NCBI GenBank assembly: GCA_002314805.1
Contig: DCHJ01000085.1
Coordinates: forward strand, 1 to 15,657
Direction: 5' to 3'
Length of the DNA: 15,657 nt
Origin: Lachnospiraceae bacterium UBA1755
Lineage (GTDB): Bacteria; Bacillota; Clostridia; Lachnospirales; Lachnospiraceae
The notes below the pieces were generated by a model. The model was not told the origin of the DNA and did no database searches. It saw only the letters and a program-made list of their open reading frames with translations. The translations under genes and the position numbers were made by a program. This document shows, one piece after another, positions 6,376-13,064 of the stretch; within the stretch, counting starts at the first letter, position 1; every line of letters begins with the position of its first letter.

Positions 6376-7061
6376 CGCAGATAATACATATAATACCAAT
6401 AATACCGGAAATACTTCATACAGGCACAGCCATACATCAGGCAGTCTGTCGCAGCATGAACTCCGGGATGGATATAACAGAGTGCGCACGAAGTACGAGA
6501 GACTGTATGCCGGTGGATGAGCTCCGGACTGATAATGATGTGAACGGGAAAAAGACCGGGTATAGGAAATGGTATAAGGAACGCAGGGTATATCTGGGAG
6601 TGCTAGCCGCATACTCACTGCTGATGCTTTATCTGCTGTTTGTGAGAAACAGGGGAAGCCTGCCGGCGGATCCCGTACAGTGGCGTCTGGAACACAGCAA
6701 TTTCATTCCGTTTGCAAGTACTGCAGGATTTGCAGGCTACATCCTTGACGGAAATGATCCGGATGCGATCAGGAGGGGGATCGTCAATCTTGCAGGAAAC
6801 ACGATATTATTCATACCCTTCGGATTTCTGATCCCACTGTGCTTCAGGCGGTTCCGGTCTTTCCTGTGCGTGATGCTGCTGATGGCAGCGACAGTGATAC
6901 TCGTGGAGCTGATGCAGCTGATGACATTAAGGGGCAGCTGCGATGTGGATGATCTGCTGCTCAATCTTGTCGGGACGGCTATCGGATATGCGCTATTTGC
7001 GAGATACGGCTTTCTCACAGCATCTGACTTCCAGCCGGACGATGCCAAGAAAAATCCTTGA
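6372..7061 (+). CDS. VanZ-like membrane protein
   Basis: This 229-aa protein has four predicted membrane segments (about 75-95, 138-160, 164-186 and 195-212). It carries the VanZ-family signatures 'NFIPF' after the first segment, 'NLAGNTILFIPFGFLIPL' and 'VELMQLMTLRGSCDVDDLLL' with NLVGTAIGY. VanZ confers low-level teicoplanin resistance in enterococci; most VanZ-like proteins have unknown envelope roles, and resistance should not be assumed here. The ATG overlaps the preceding stop as ATGA, but no good ribosome site is seen. In-frame ATGs at 6457 and 6508 could be the true start, because the first 65 residues are non-conserved and low complexity. The last 69 bp overlap tail-to-tail with the minus-strand glycosyltransferase gene. 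Confidence 0.85.
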   Translation: MTQIIHIIPIIPEILHTGTAIHQAVCRSMNSGMDITECARSTRDCMPVDELRTDNDVNGKKTGYRKWYKERRVYLGVLAAYSLLMLYLLFVRNRGSLPADPVQWRLEHSNFIPFASTAGFAGYILDGNDPDAIRRGIVNLAGNTILFIPFGFLIPLCFRRFRSFLCVMLLMAATVILVELMQLMTLRGSCDVDDLLLNLVGTAIGYALFARYGFLTASDFQPDDAKKNP

Positions 7062-8099
7062 GAGCAGTCTCTGAAATCCTGAAATCCTGAGATATCTGTC
7101 AAAGTATATCAGCTCGCTTTCCGCGAGGTATTTCATTGCCTTGCTGCCGGGTCTGCCCGGTTTATGCTTATGAATATATTCCTGATCAGTGAGGAGCATG
7201 GTTGTATAACCATGGCTCTTCATTTTTTGTCCGAGAATATTTTCTTCGCAGTATAAAAAAACATCATCATCATATCCGCCGACTTCATTGAATCGTGCGA
7301 CATCTACTGCAAGAAATGAACCCAGCACGGCATCAACGCGGACTGCAGCAGACTGCGTACCGGTGAACACACGGGATACTGTACTTTCGGACTGTTTATA
7401 CATTGCGGCATCAGACCTGTATACATAATTCTTAAATATCCTCCGGCAGAGAGGACCCTTGCTCAGAAGCTCCTGTCCCCAGGTCTTTAGATACCAGCCG
7501 GATACCGGAGCCTCATAACTGCTTTCCGGAGTCCTGCATATCGGCGCTGCTGCAGCAACGATATGACCGGATGAGACATTTACTCCGATATTGTCTGCGC
7601 CGGACATGCCTTCACAGGTCATGCCTGTACAGATATTGTCTGCGCCAGTCCTGCCTTCATCGGTCTTGTCTATACCTGTCTTGTCTGCACATGCAGTCAG
7701 CTTATCTCCATCGGCGGCACCGGATCCGAGTATATCAAACAGCGACCTGACACAGTCTTCACTGAATTCAGTATCGGGATTTGCGATTATAGCATGAGAA
7801 ATGCCATTATGATAAGCCCAGCGCATGCCGATATTGTTGCCGTAACCGTAGCCTCCGTTTCTTGGGGCTTTGATAAGAATGACAGGGCAGCGACCGGCCG
7901 CCGATAAGTCAATACGGGGACTCATATTAGAATGCGGATCAAGAATTATATCAGCAATTTCTTCTACTGAGCGCACATCATCTGACTTATTATCAACGAT
8001 AACCACGGCATCAAGGATATGATAGTTCCTGATGCGTGATATGAGCTTAATCAGATCGTCCTGATTATTGTGATTTACTATTATTGCCGCGGTTTTCAT
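6993..8099 (-). CDS. GT2 glycosyltransferase, rhamnosyltransferase-like, with internal repeat insertion
   Basis: This 368-aa GT2 enzyme opens MKTAAIIVNHN and has VDNKSDD (35-41), RNGGYGYGNNIG (80-91), ANPDTEF (106-112), GSFLAVDVARF (260-270), GGYDDDVFLYCEE (274-286) and the late His motif YIHKHKPG (308-315). These match bacterial rhamnosyl-type GT2 enzymes acting on nucleotide sugars at the inner membrane face. Residues 126-180 are an insertion with 15-aa repeats (TGADNI, SGADNI) at a loop where relatives have only a short linker. It is the last gene of the minus operon, 60 bp after the GT8 gene. No Shine-Dalgarno motif is visible before the ATG, yet the start matches the family. Its 3' end overlaps the VanZ-like gene by 69 bp. 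Confidence 0.87.
   Translation of the reverse strand: MKTAAIIVNHNNQDDLIKLISRIRNYHILDAVVIVDNKSDDVRSVEEIADIILDPHSNMSPRIDLSAAGRCPVILIKAPRNGGYGYGNNIGMRWAYHNGISHAIIANPDTEFSEDCVRSLFDILGSGAADGDKLTACADKTGIDKTDEGRTGADNICTGMTCEGMSGADNIGVNVSSGHIVAAAAPICRTPESSYEAPVSGWYLKTWGQELLSKGPLCRRIFKNYVYRSDAAMYKQSESTVSRVFTGTQSAAVRVDAVLGSFLAVDVARFNEVGGYDDDVFLYCEENILGQKMKSHGYTTMLLTDQEYIHKHKPGRPGSKAMKYLAESELIYFDRYLRISGFQRLLSRIFLGIVRLEVRCCEKAVSRK
7587..7695. repeat. In-frame 45-bp tandem repeats inside the GT2 gene
   Basis: GATATTGTCTGCGCC recurs at 7587 and 7632, and TTGTCTGCAC at 7681 keeps the same 45-bp register, giving two full units and a partial third. In protein terms this is a 15-aa repeat around (T/S)GADNI. 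The frame is preserved, so the array adds length without breaking the enzyme. Confidence 0.75.
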
Positions 8100-8121
8100 A
8101 GATTTATGTTGATCGAGTCAT

Positions 8122-8157
8122 TGCAGCAGTATTTCATGCTGCAGCAGTATTGCGTCA
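8122..8157. repeat. 18-bp tandem duplication just behind the GT8 stop codon
   Basis: TGCAGCAGTATT occurs at 8122 and 8140, an 18-bp period, in the 60-bp gap between the GT8 stop (8160) and the start of the last GT2 gene (8099). It occupies the place where that gene would have its ribosome site. Confidence 0.65.
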
Positions 8158-8159
8158 TT

Positions 8160-9188
8160 TCAGGTATTGCTCTGTTCCTCCGTTTTTCCTGCCTTCTCAT
8201 CATGGAGTCTGGCTCCGTATTGTCTGCTTATGGCATCTCTTGCCCACGGTGCAATACCGGTGAGCACATTCATGGCGTGATAGGCCTGCATCGCCATTTC
8301 TCTCCCGCTTTCCTGCGGAGTATCCTTCCATGGTGTAAGCGCAAGGTATTTATGATACTGCTCTGCGTATGGATTATGATTTCCCTTATACCAGGGACGT
8401 TCATCACCGGAAAAATGTATTACCACAGGGCTGGCTTTTGCTGCTTCATACGCACCCGCAGTTACACTTTCATAAGCGGGGGAGAGAGAAACCAGCGAGT
8501 CGCGGCTGCGGTAGTAATAGTTGGTGAAGAAATTGAACTTGGGATCTACGGACATTATGCGTCCTCTGAGCAGACCGTTGATCGCATCCTGGTCTGCAAA
8601 CACGGATTCCCTGCTGATGGTGTCATAATATTTTCTCAGGGCGTAATCAATATTGCCGTTATGCCATTTATCCATATCGATGAGGAGGACACCGGAATTG
8701 AAATACGGATCCTGAGGAGAGAGCCCGAGCATATCCCGTGTCTCCTGATAGATGGTGGGCTCCATGACACCTGCGGCGATGATGTCACCGTCGAAGGGAA
8801 GCATGTTGTAAAGCTCCCGCAGGGAACCGGAGATGATGGTGTCACCGTCGAGGTAGATGACCTTACGCATGAATTCAGGAAGGAGTTCGCCAAGGAAGAA
8901 ACGGCCCAGTATACTCACATCAAATTTTGTGAGGAACTGATGCTCCGGACCTATTTTCATCTTGCGGGCGAGATCTTCAAGCCTGAGAGTTATGAGACGG
9001 CGGATATGACTGTCATCTCCGTAGCTTTCGGTCATGGCACGCAGCTTTCCCTGCGATTCGGGAGTCAGACCTGTTGAGATCACATAAACATGGAGGTCGG
9101 CTTCCTCACGGTTATTTTCGAGAAGAGAGCAGATACTCGCTGCCAGATGGGGTGCATATTTCTCATTGCTTACATATACTACGTTCAT
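8160..9188 (-). CDS. GT8-family glycosyltransferase
   Basis: This 342-aa protein has GT8 hallmarks. The N-terminus MNVVYVSNEKYAPHLAASI is the nucleotide-binding strand. The metal-binding DxD is YLDGDT (DGD at 114-116). Further motifs are YFNSGVLLIDMDKW (162-175), ADQDAIN (198-204) and the C-terminal HFSGDERPWYKG (258-269), which corresponds to the family His/Gly metal and phosphate motif. GT8 enzymes are retaining transferases that usually add glucose or galactose to glycan intermediates. AAGGAGG lies at good spacing before the ATG. It is the fourth gene of the minus-strand operon, downstream of the flippase and its decayed 3' copies. The specific sugar cannot be assigned. Confidence 0.92.
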   Translation of the reverse strand: MNVVYVSNEKYAPHLAASICSLLENNREEADLHVYVISTGLTPESQGKLRAMTESYGDDSHIRRLITLRLEDLARKMKIGPEHQFLTKFDVSILGRFFLGELLPEFMRKVIYLDGDTIISGSLRELYNMLPFDGDIIAAGVMEPTIYQETRDMLGLSPQDPYFNSGVLLIDMDKWHNGNIDYALRKYYDTISRESVFADQDAINGLLRGRIMSVDPKFNFFTNYYYRSRDSLVSLSPAYESVTAGAYEAAKASPVVIHFSGDERPWYKGNHNPYAEQYHKYLALTPWKDTPQESGREMAMQAYHAMNVLTGIAPWARDAISRQYGARLHDEKAGKTEEQSNT

Positions 9189-9349
9189 GACGGCCTCCTT
9201 TTCATACTGCGTGTTTTTGCTGTTGGTATCGTGTGCCGGGACGGCATCGATCCGTATGATATCTCATGAATTTTGCTGCCATGCGGATCTGCTATATGCA
9301 ATGTACGGAAACGGTTTTGCTCCGGATAATAACCGTCCGGGGACAGCTC

Positions 9350-9400
9350 TCAGCTTCCGACAAGCAGCTTTGCCATTGTAGAAGTGCCGTCGGGCAGCTC
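9350..9400 (-). pseudogene. Second degenerate copy of the flippase C-terminal end (copy A)
   Basis: On the minus strand this reads ELPDGTSTMAKLLVGS and a TGA stop (9350-9352), aligning with EMLNGTITLVKQLAGK and stop at the end of the intact flippase. The similarity continues past the stop: GGACGGTT-N4-TCCGG occurs after both. It starts directly after copy B's stop. The remaining 9189-9349 shows no gene. Confidence 0.6.
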
Positions 9401-9500
9401 TCATTTCCCGGCAGGCTGCTTCGCAAGCGGCGAGAGTGCCGGTGAGCATCCTGCGGTTTATAAAGCGAAAAGTGCAGAATACACGATGATATCCTGTATA
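9401..9500 (-). pseudogene. Frameshifted copy of the flippase C-terminal end (copy B)
   Basis: Minus-strand pieces DIIVYSAL, then INRRMLTGTL in a second frame, then KQPAGK plus TGA (9401-9403) in a third, align in order with GIIVYAGL, INREMLNGTI and KQLAGK plus stop of the intact flippase. The spacing is nearly the same: about 100 bp here against 103 bp there. Two frameshifts make it non-coding. It lies 148 bp behind the real stop. It may be a tandem duplication or the last remnant of a second flippase gene. Confidence 0.7.
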
Positions 9501-9548
9501 CCCGAACCCGGCTGTCATACCGGAGCAGAACCGTCCCCGGGTTGGACC

Positions 9549-10994
9549 TTATTTTCCGGCAAGCTGCTTAACCAGCGTAATCGTGCCGTTTAGCATCTCA
9601 CGGTTGATGATGTATGAAAGCCCTGCATATACGATGATTCCGGTGATGATCTGTACCAGTATCAGCACGATGCCGGTAAGCCCGGTCAGCGGTATGAGCA
9701 TTGCGGCTGCAGCCATGACAGCACTGCAGATGAAGCTGGGCAGCATGTCGATCATCTGACGGCCGAAGCCGTACTTAAGAAGCCGGCCGCTCGGAGCCGC
9801 ATTGAGAACTGCACATACGACCTCGTTAATTGTCTTTAATACCAGTATGGCAATGATGCCGTACCTGAGAGAGATCAAAAGAAAGATGATGCCGCTCACC
9901 TTTTTCAGAAGCTCGATCTTCAGAAAAAGGTCACTCCTTCCCTGCGCATTGGCGGCCTGCAGGTTGGCTGTATGGATCGGCCAGAGCATGTAGCTGATGC
10001 ACAGTATCTGCATATACGGTACGCAGAACAGCCATTTTTCCGTAAGCACGAGGGCCACCAGCGGCCTTGAGACCGCAAAGAGCCCGGCAAGCATCGGCAG
10101 CAGGAAAAAGGCGGAATATCTTATGGTACTCTGAAGCATATCCCGGAGCCTGTCCTTTTCATCCTGTGCCTTTGAATAGGCCGGGAGCATGACAGACTGC
10201 ACCGCAGTGCCCAGATTGGCGGCGATCAGCTTGGGAAACTGTTCAGCCCTGTTATAGCCGCCCAGCTCCGCCGCGGAGAACTTCTTTCCGATCACCAGCC
10301 CGTAGATGTTGACCCAGATGGTATCCAGAAGCCCCGCAGCCAGGATCTTCCAGCCGAAGCTCAGGAATTCCCTTACCCTTGTCCACAGCAGAACGAATTT
10401 CGGCTTCCATGAAACCAGGAAAAACATCACGACCACAAGCAGAAACCAGAATATTATCTGCTGCCAGCTCATCGCCCACACACCGAAGCCCTTAAGCGCC
10501 ATGATGACCGCCACGGTCCCGCTTATGATGACACTGATGAGAGATCCGATGAAAAGCTTCCTGAACTGCATGTTCCTTGATACGTAGCTTGTCTGCACGG
10601 ATGCCAGCGCTCCGGGGAAAAGAATTATCCCGGTCACACGCAAAAGCCCGGTGAGTATCTCCATATCATAAAACCTTGCGACTGCGGGTGCGCACAGGAA
10701 GAGGATGGCATACATTAGGCATGCAAACCCGCAGCTCACCCAGAGCACACTGGAGAAATCATCATCCCGGACATCCTTCTTCTGAATCAGAGCGGTAGCA
10801 AAACCGGACTGGACAATTGTGTTGGCTATTGTCAGGAAGATCGTGATGAGGCCGATGGTGCCAAATTCATCGGGGGACAGGATGCGCGCCAGAAGTATGC
10901 TGACCACGGCCTGGATGCCCTGCGTGCCGCCAAGCTCCAGAATCTTCCACAGGAGATTTGAAGTTATTGTTTTTTTAGAAGTCGCTGTGTCCAT
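9549..10994 (-). CDS. Polysaccharide flippase, MOP superfamily (Wzx/TuaB type)
   Basis: This protein of about 481 aa has 12-14 predicted membrane segments. The N-terminal pattern is 'SNLLWKILELGGTQGIQAVV', then ARILSPDEFG and FATALIQKKDV, and the middle is GLVIGKKFSAAELGGYNRAEQFPKL. This is the WzxC/TuaB branch of polysaccharide exporters, which flips lipid-linked glycan units across the membrane. The frame is open to 11045, but MDTATSKK at 10994 is the likely start because family members begin close to the first helix; no strong ribosome site exists for either. The gene overlaps the preceding GT2 gene by 31 bp, so translation is probably coupled. The C-terminus (KQLAGK, stop at 9549) has two decayed copies downstream. 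Confidence 0.88.
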   Translation of the reverse strand: MDTATSKKTITSNLLWKILELGGTQGIQAVVSILLARILSPDEFGTIGLITIFLTIANTIVQSGFATALIQKKDVRDDDFSSVLWVSCGFACLMYAILFLCAPAVARFYDMEILTGLLRVTGIILFPGALASVQTSYVSRNMQFRKLFIGSLISVIISGTVAVIMALKGFGVWAMSWQQIIFWFLLVVVMFFLVSWKPKFVLLWTRVREFLSFGWKILAAGLLDTIWVNIYGLVIGKKFSAAELGGYNRAEQFPKLIAANLGTAVQSVMLPAYSKAQDEKDRLRDMLQSTIRYSAFFLLPMLAGLFAVSRPLVALVLTEKWLFCVPYMQILCISYMLWPIHTANLQAANAQGRSDLFLKIELLKKVSGIIFLLISLRYGIIAILVLKTINEVVCAVLNAAPSGRLLKYGFGRQMIDMLPSFICSAVMAAAAMLIPLTGLTGIVLILVQIITGIIVYAGLSYIINREMLNGTITLVKQLAGK

Positions 10995-11890
10995 AAATAA
11001 GCTCTGTCGGTAAGGCTGAGCTCGTGATAAAAGCTCACATACCATAAATCATAAATCGTATCATAGTCGCGTATATTGAGCGCCGTACCGTATATGATGC
11101 GCTCTTTGGCGCGCTGGATATTGCCGGAATACTTGTGCTTTGTAAATTCGTTGTACTGGTCGTACATGCGCAGCATCCGGTCGCGATAGTCAAGCTGCTT
11201 TTCTTTGAAGTCGGGGCTGGAATACATATCCCTTGTCCAGGAACCCGGAGCATTGTAACGGTATGCGCACATAGGCTCGTCAATATAGTAGGCGTAGCCG
11301 GCAGCGGCCATTGTCAGCTGCATCGGAATATCTCCGATGGGAGCCTGCATGTAGAAATCCGGCAGAGCCTTCATCAGGTCGGCACGAAGCAGCAGGGAAG
11401 CTGTAGGATATCCGGATTTCTTGTCGATTATCTCAGCCGGAGTGATACGCTGGGACTTCCGGTAAGGGCGCATCTGCTTTTTGCTCACTACATCGGAGTT
11501 GATCTGGATCGCACTGTGGAAGCACATGGTACAGCCCGGATTCTTTTCCATGTACCTTACCTGGCGGGTGAGCTTGCGCGGATCGGTCCAGTAATCGTCA
11601 CCCTCACACATGGCGATGTATTTGCCCTGCGCACGTGGAAAGTTATATATACCGGAGATGTTTTTGATCTCCGATCTTGAAAACTGGTTCTCGGTCTCGT
11701 AAAGCGGCTTTATGATGTCAGGATATTTTGCTTCATATTCCCTGATAATGTCAGCTGTACCGTCGGTGGAGGCATCATCATGAATGAGGACCTCCATCCC
11801 GTCTTTAAGATCCTGAGCCAGAATTGAATCCAGGGTCTGTCTTATGTAATTGGCGTGATTGTACGTAAGCACGCAAACCGAAACCATCAT
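10964..11890 (-). CDS. GT2 glycosyltransferase
   Basis: This is a 308-aa GT-A-fold GT2 enzyme. It has VSVCVLTYNHANYIRQTLDS (3-22), VLIHDDASTDGTADI (34-48, first Asp pair and DG motif), the acceptor-side Asp motif MCEGDDYWTDP (94-104) and a C-terminal helical half with GDIPMQL (187-193). All catalytic landmarks are present. Such enzymes transfer a sugar from a nucleotide donor to the growing lipid-linked glycan in the cytoplasm. The longer open frame starts at 11983, but AAGGAG sits 8 nt before the ATG at 11890, and the residues upstream come from the 25-bp repeat array. It is the second gene of the minus-strand operon and overlaps the flippase start. Confidence 0.9.
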   Translation of the reverse strand: MMVSVCVLTYNHANYIRQTLDSILAQDLKDGMEVLIHDDASTDGTADIIREYEAKYPDIIKPLYETENQFSRSEIKNISGIYNFPRAQGKYIAMCEGDDYWTDPRKLTRQVRYMEKNPGCTMCFHSAIQINSDVVSKKQMRPYRKSQRITPAEIIDKKSGYPTASLLLRADLMKALPDFYMQAPIGDIPMQLTMAAAGYAYYIDEPMCAYRYNAPGSWTRDMYSSPDFKEKQLDYRDRMLRMYDQYNEFTKHKYSGNIQRAKERIIYGTALNIRDYDTIYDLWYVSFYHELSLTDRAYLWTQRLLKKQ

Positions 11891-11932
11891 AACCGTTTCT
11901 CCTTGTGTCGTTAATATCATTATCCATTCGGG

Positions 11933-12081
11933 TGCGGATGGACTGTAATGTTCCTCATGTGGATAATGTGAAATGTTCCACATGTGGATGTGGCGTAATG
12001 TCTCACCTGCGGATGGAGTGTAACTTCCACGCTGCGGACGGAGTGCAACATCTCTCTGCGTATGAGAACTGCATTCCGCCG
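11933..12081. repeat. Six-unit 25-bp tandem repeat between two GT2 genes
   Basis: Units start with TGYGGA or close variants at 11933, 11958, 11983, 12008, 12033 and 12057 (25-bp period, last step 24). The rough consensus is TGYGGATGGAGTGTAATGTT then YCACA. Unit 2 has inverted ends (TGTGGA/TCCACA), and CCACATGTGG at the unit 2/3 junction is a 10-bp palindrome. Divergence between units shows the array is not recent. It separates the first two genes of the minus-strand operon by about 200 bp, whereas the next junction overlaps. Confidence 0.8.
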
Positions 12082-12094
12082 CAGGCTCGTGTCC

Positions 12095-12964
12095 TTAAAT
12101 ATTGATCAGCTCACCCATGGTACGGTAAAGACGATTGTAGGTAAAACCGTATTTGAGCACTATCCTGACACGTTCTGCTTTGGAAAGTCCGGGAAGCAGT
12201 GCAAAATTTCTGAGTATGTCCGTCTGCTCTGCATTCAGCATACCCCGATACTGCTCAAGGAATTCTCCGGCCTGACGGCTGAGCGCATCATACGCTGCAC
12301 GGCTTGCTGCTGCATGACCTTTTAGTGTCATGGCAATACCTTCGGACAGGGCATCGCCTCTTTTGGCACCGAGGACATTGGAAGAGTGCTGTCTGTAATC
12401 ATAGAGTGCCTCATCAAGATATTCGATCCTGCCAAATGCGGCTGCTATCATTGCGATCCACTGATCGTGGATGACAGCATGCTCCGGCATGGGATGTATC
12501 TCCAGCAGTCTTTTAAGAGCATGATTGAAGATACAGGCCGCTCCGGTCACCTGGTTCATGACAAGGAGCTGCGGGAGCGCAACGCGGTCCGGTGTCAGCC
12601 CCTCATATTTTACGAAGGAAGGCGCGATCTCGTTGAGCTTATCATCCACCACGCAGGCATCGCTGAAAACCAGGATCGGCAGCTCTCTGCCGCAGGCAGC
12701 TTCAATACCGGAAATCTTTTGATAGAGTTTATCGATCTTGTCACGGTGCCACAGGTCATCCTGATCGGAGAGCATATAGTATTCACTGGCCGGAGCCTCA
12801 CGTATGGCACTCAGGAAATTGTTGGCTGCGCTGCCGCTCCTGCGTATCTCGTCATCATACTCACGCAGCTCGAAAGGAACCTCAGTCTGCTGACTCAGGA
12901 TACTGCGGCGCTGTGCGTCGAGATATTCTCCTCCGTGATAGGAACAGAGTATGACTGTTACCAT
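12095..12964 (-). CDS. GT2 glycosyltransferase, RgpB-like, lacking the first Asp motif
   Basis: This 289-aa enzyme is recognisable from MVTVILCSYHGGEYLDAQRR at the N-terminus, YYMLSDQDDLWHRDKI (62-77), FSDACVVDD (100-108), VTGAACIFNHAL (139-150), VIHDQWIAM (164-172) and YRQHSSNVLGA (190-200). These match rhamnosyltransferases of the RgpB type. In relatives, FEL is followed by a strand with RDDGS/TDGT. Here FEL runs straight into REYDDEIRRSGSAANNFL, so roughly 20-28 residues including that nucleotide-binding Asp motif are missing, without a frameshift. The enzyme may be inactive or altered. CGGAGA precedes the ATG, and the leader of about 50 nt starts at the promoter near 13022. It is the first gene of the minus operon. 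Confidence 0.85.
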   Translation of the reverse strand: MVTVILCSYHGGEYLDAQRRSILSQQTEVPFELREYDDEIRRSGSAANNFLSAIREAPASEYYMLSDQDDLWHRDKIDKLYQKISGIEAACGRELPILVFSDACVVDDKLNEIAPSFVKYEGLTPDRVALPQLLVMNQVTGAACIFNHALKRLLEIHPMPEHAVIHDQWIAMIAAAFGRIEYLDEALYDYRQHSSNVLGAKRGDALSEGIAMTLKGHAAASRAAYDALSRQAGEFLEQYRGMLNAEQTDILRNFALLPGLSKAERVRIVLKYGFTYNRLYRTMGELINI

Positions 12965-13021
12965 AGAAATCTCCGTTTAGCGGACTGGCCGCGGCATAAA
13001 ATTACGGGATGAAATACCAGT

Positions 13022-13030
13022 ATTATAGCA
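13022..13030 (-). promoter_or_regulatory. Extended -10 promoter of the minus-strand glycosyltransferase operon
   Basis: On the minus strand the sequence reads TGCTATAAT, a perfect extended -10 element. Transcription would begin near 13015, about 50 nt before the first gene's ATG. No -35 box is evident, as is usual for TGn promoters. Confidence 0.65.
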
Positions 13031-13046
13031 GATTTGTACTCATATA

Positions 13047-13055
13047 TGGTATAAT
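13047..13055 (+). promoter_or_regulatory. Extended -10 promoter of the aminotransferase gene
   Basis: TGGTATAAT is a perfect extended -10 element whose last base lies nine bases before the ATG at 13065. The start site predicted 7-10 nt after the box (13062-13065) coincides with the start codon, so the mRNA should be leaderless or nearly so. It sits back-to-back with the minus-strand promoter. Confidence 0.65.
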
Positions 13056-13064
13056 TGGCTCTGA

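Noticed and set aside
5935..6618. Minus-strand open frame (227 aa) opposite the DUF4173/VanZ pair
   Set aside because: Cys/His/Tyr-rich composition typical of an antisense shadow, with no start signal; the plus-strand genes explain the region.
6372..7061. Glycopeptide resistance gene vanZ
   Set aside because: Only family-level similarity; no vanHAX or regulator genes are nearby, and most VanZ-like proteins are not resistance genes.
8070..9077. Long plus-strand open frame (335 aa) opposite the GT8 gene
   Set aside because: It is antisense to the GT8 gene, which has full family motifs and a strong ribosome site. The plus-strand translation matches nothing I recognise and has no ribosome site.
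9264..9518. 84-aa minus-strand open frame
   Set aside because: It runs through the decayed flippase tails and changes homologous frame within them, so it is a chance open frame over pseudogene sequence.
9549..11045. Flippase start at 11045
   Set aside because: It adds 17 residues encoded inside the upstream GT2 gene without a ribosome site; the family N-terminus fits the Met at 10994.
12386..13012. Plus-strand open frame (208 aa) opposite the RgpB-like GT2
   Set aside because: Shadow of a gene with clear GT2 motifs and a ribosome site on the other strand.
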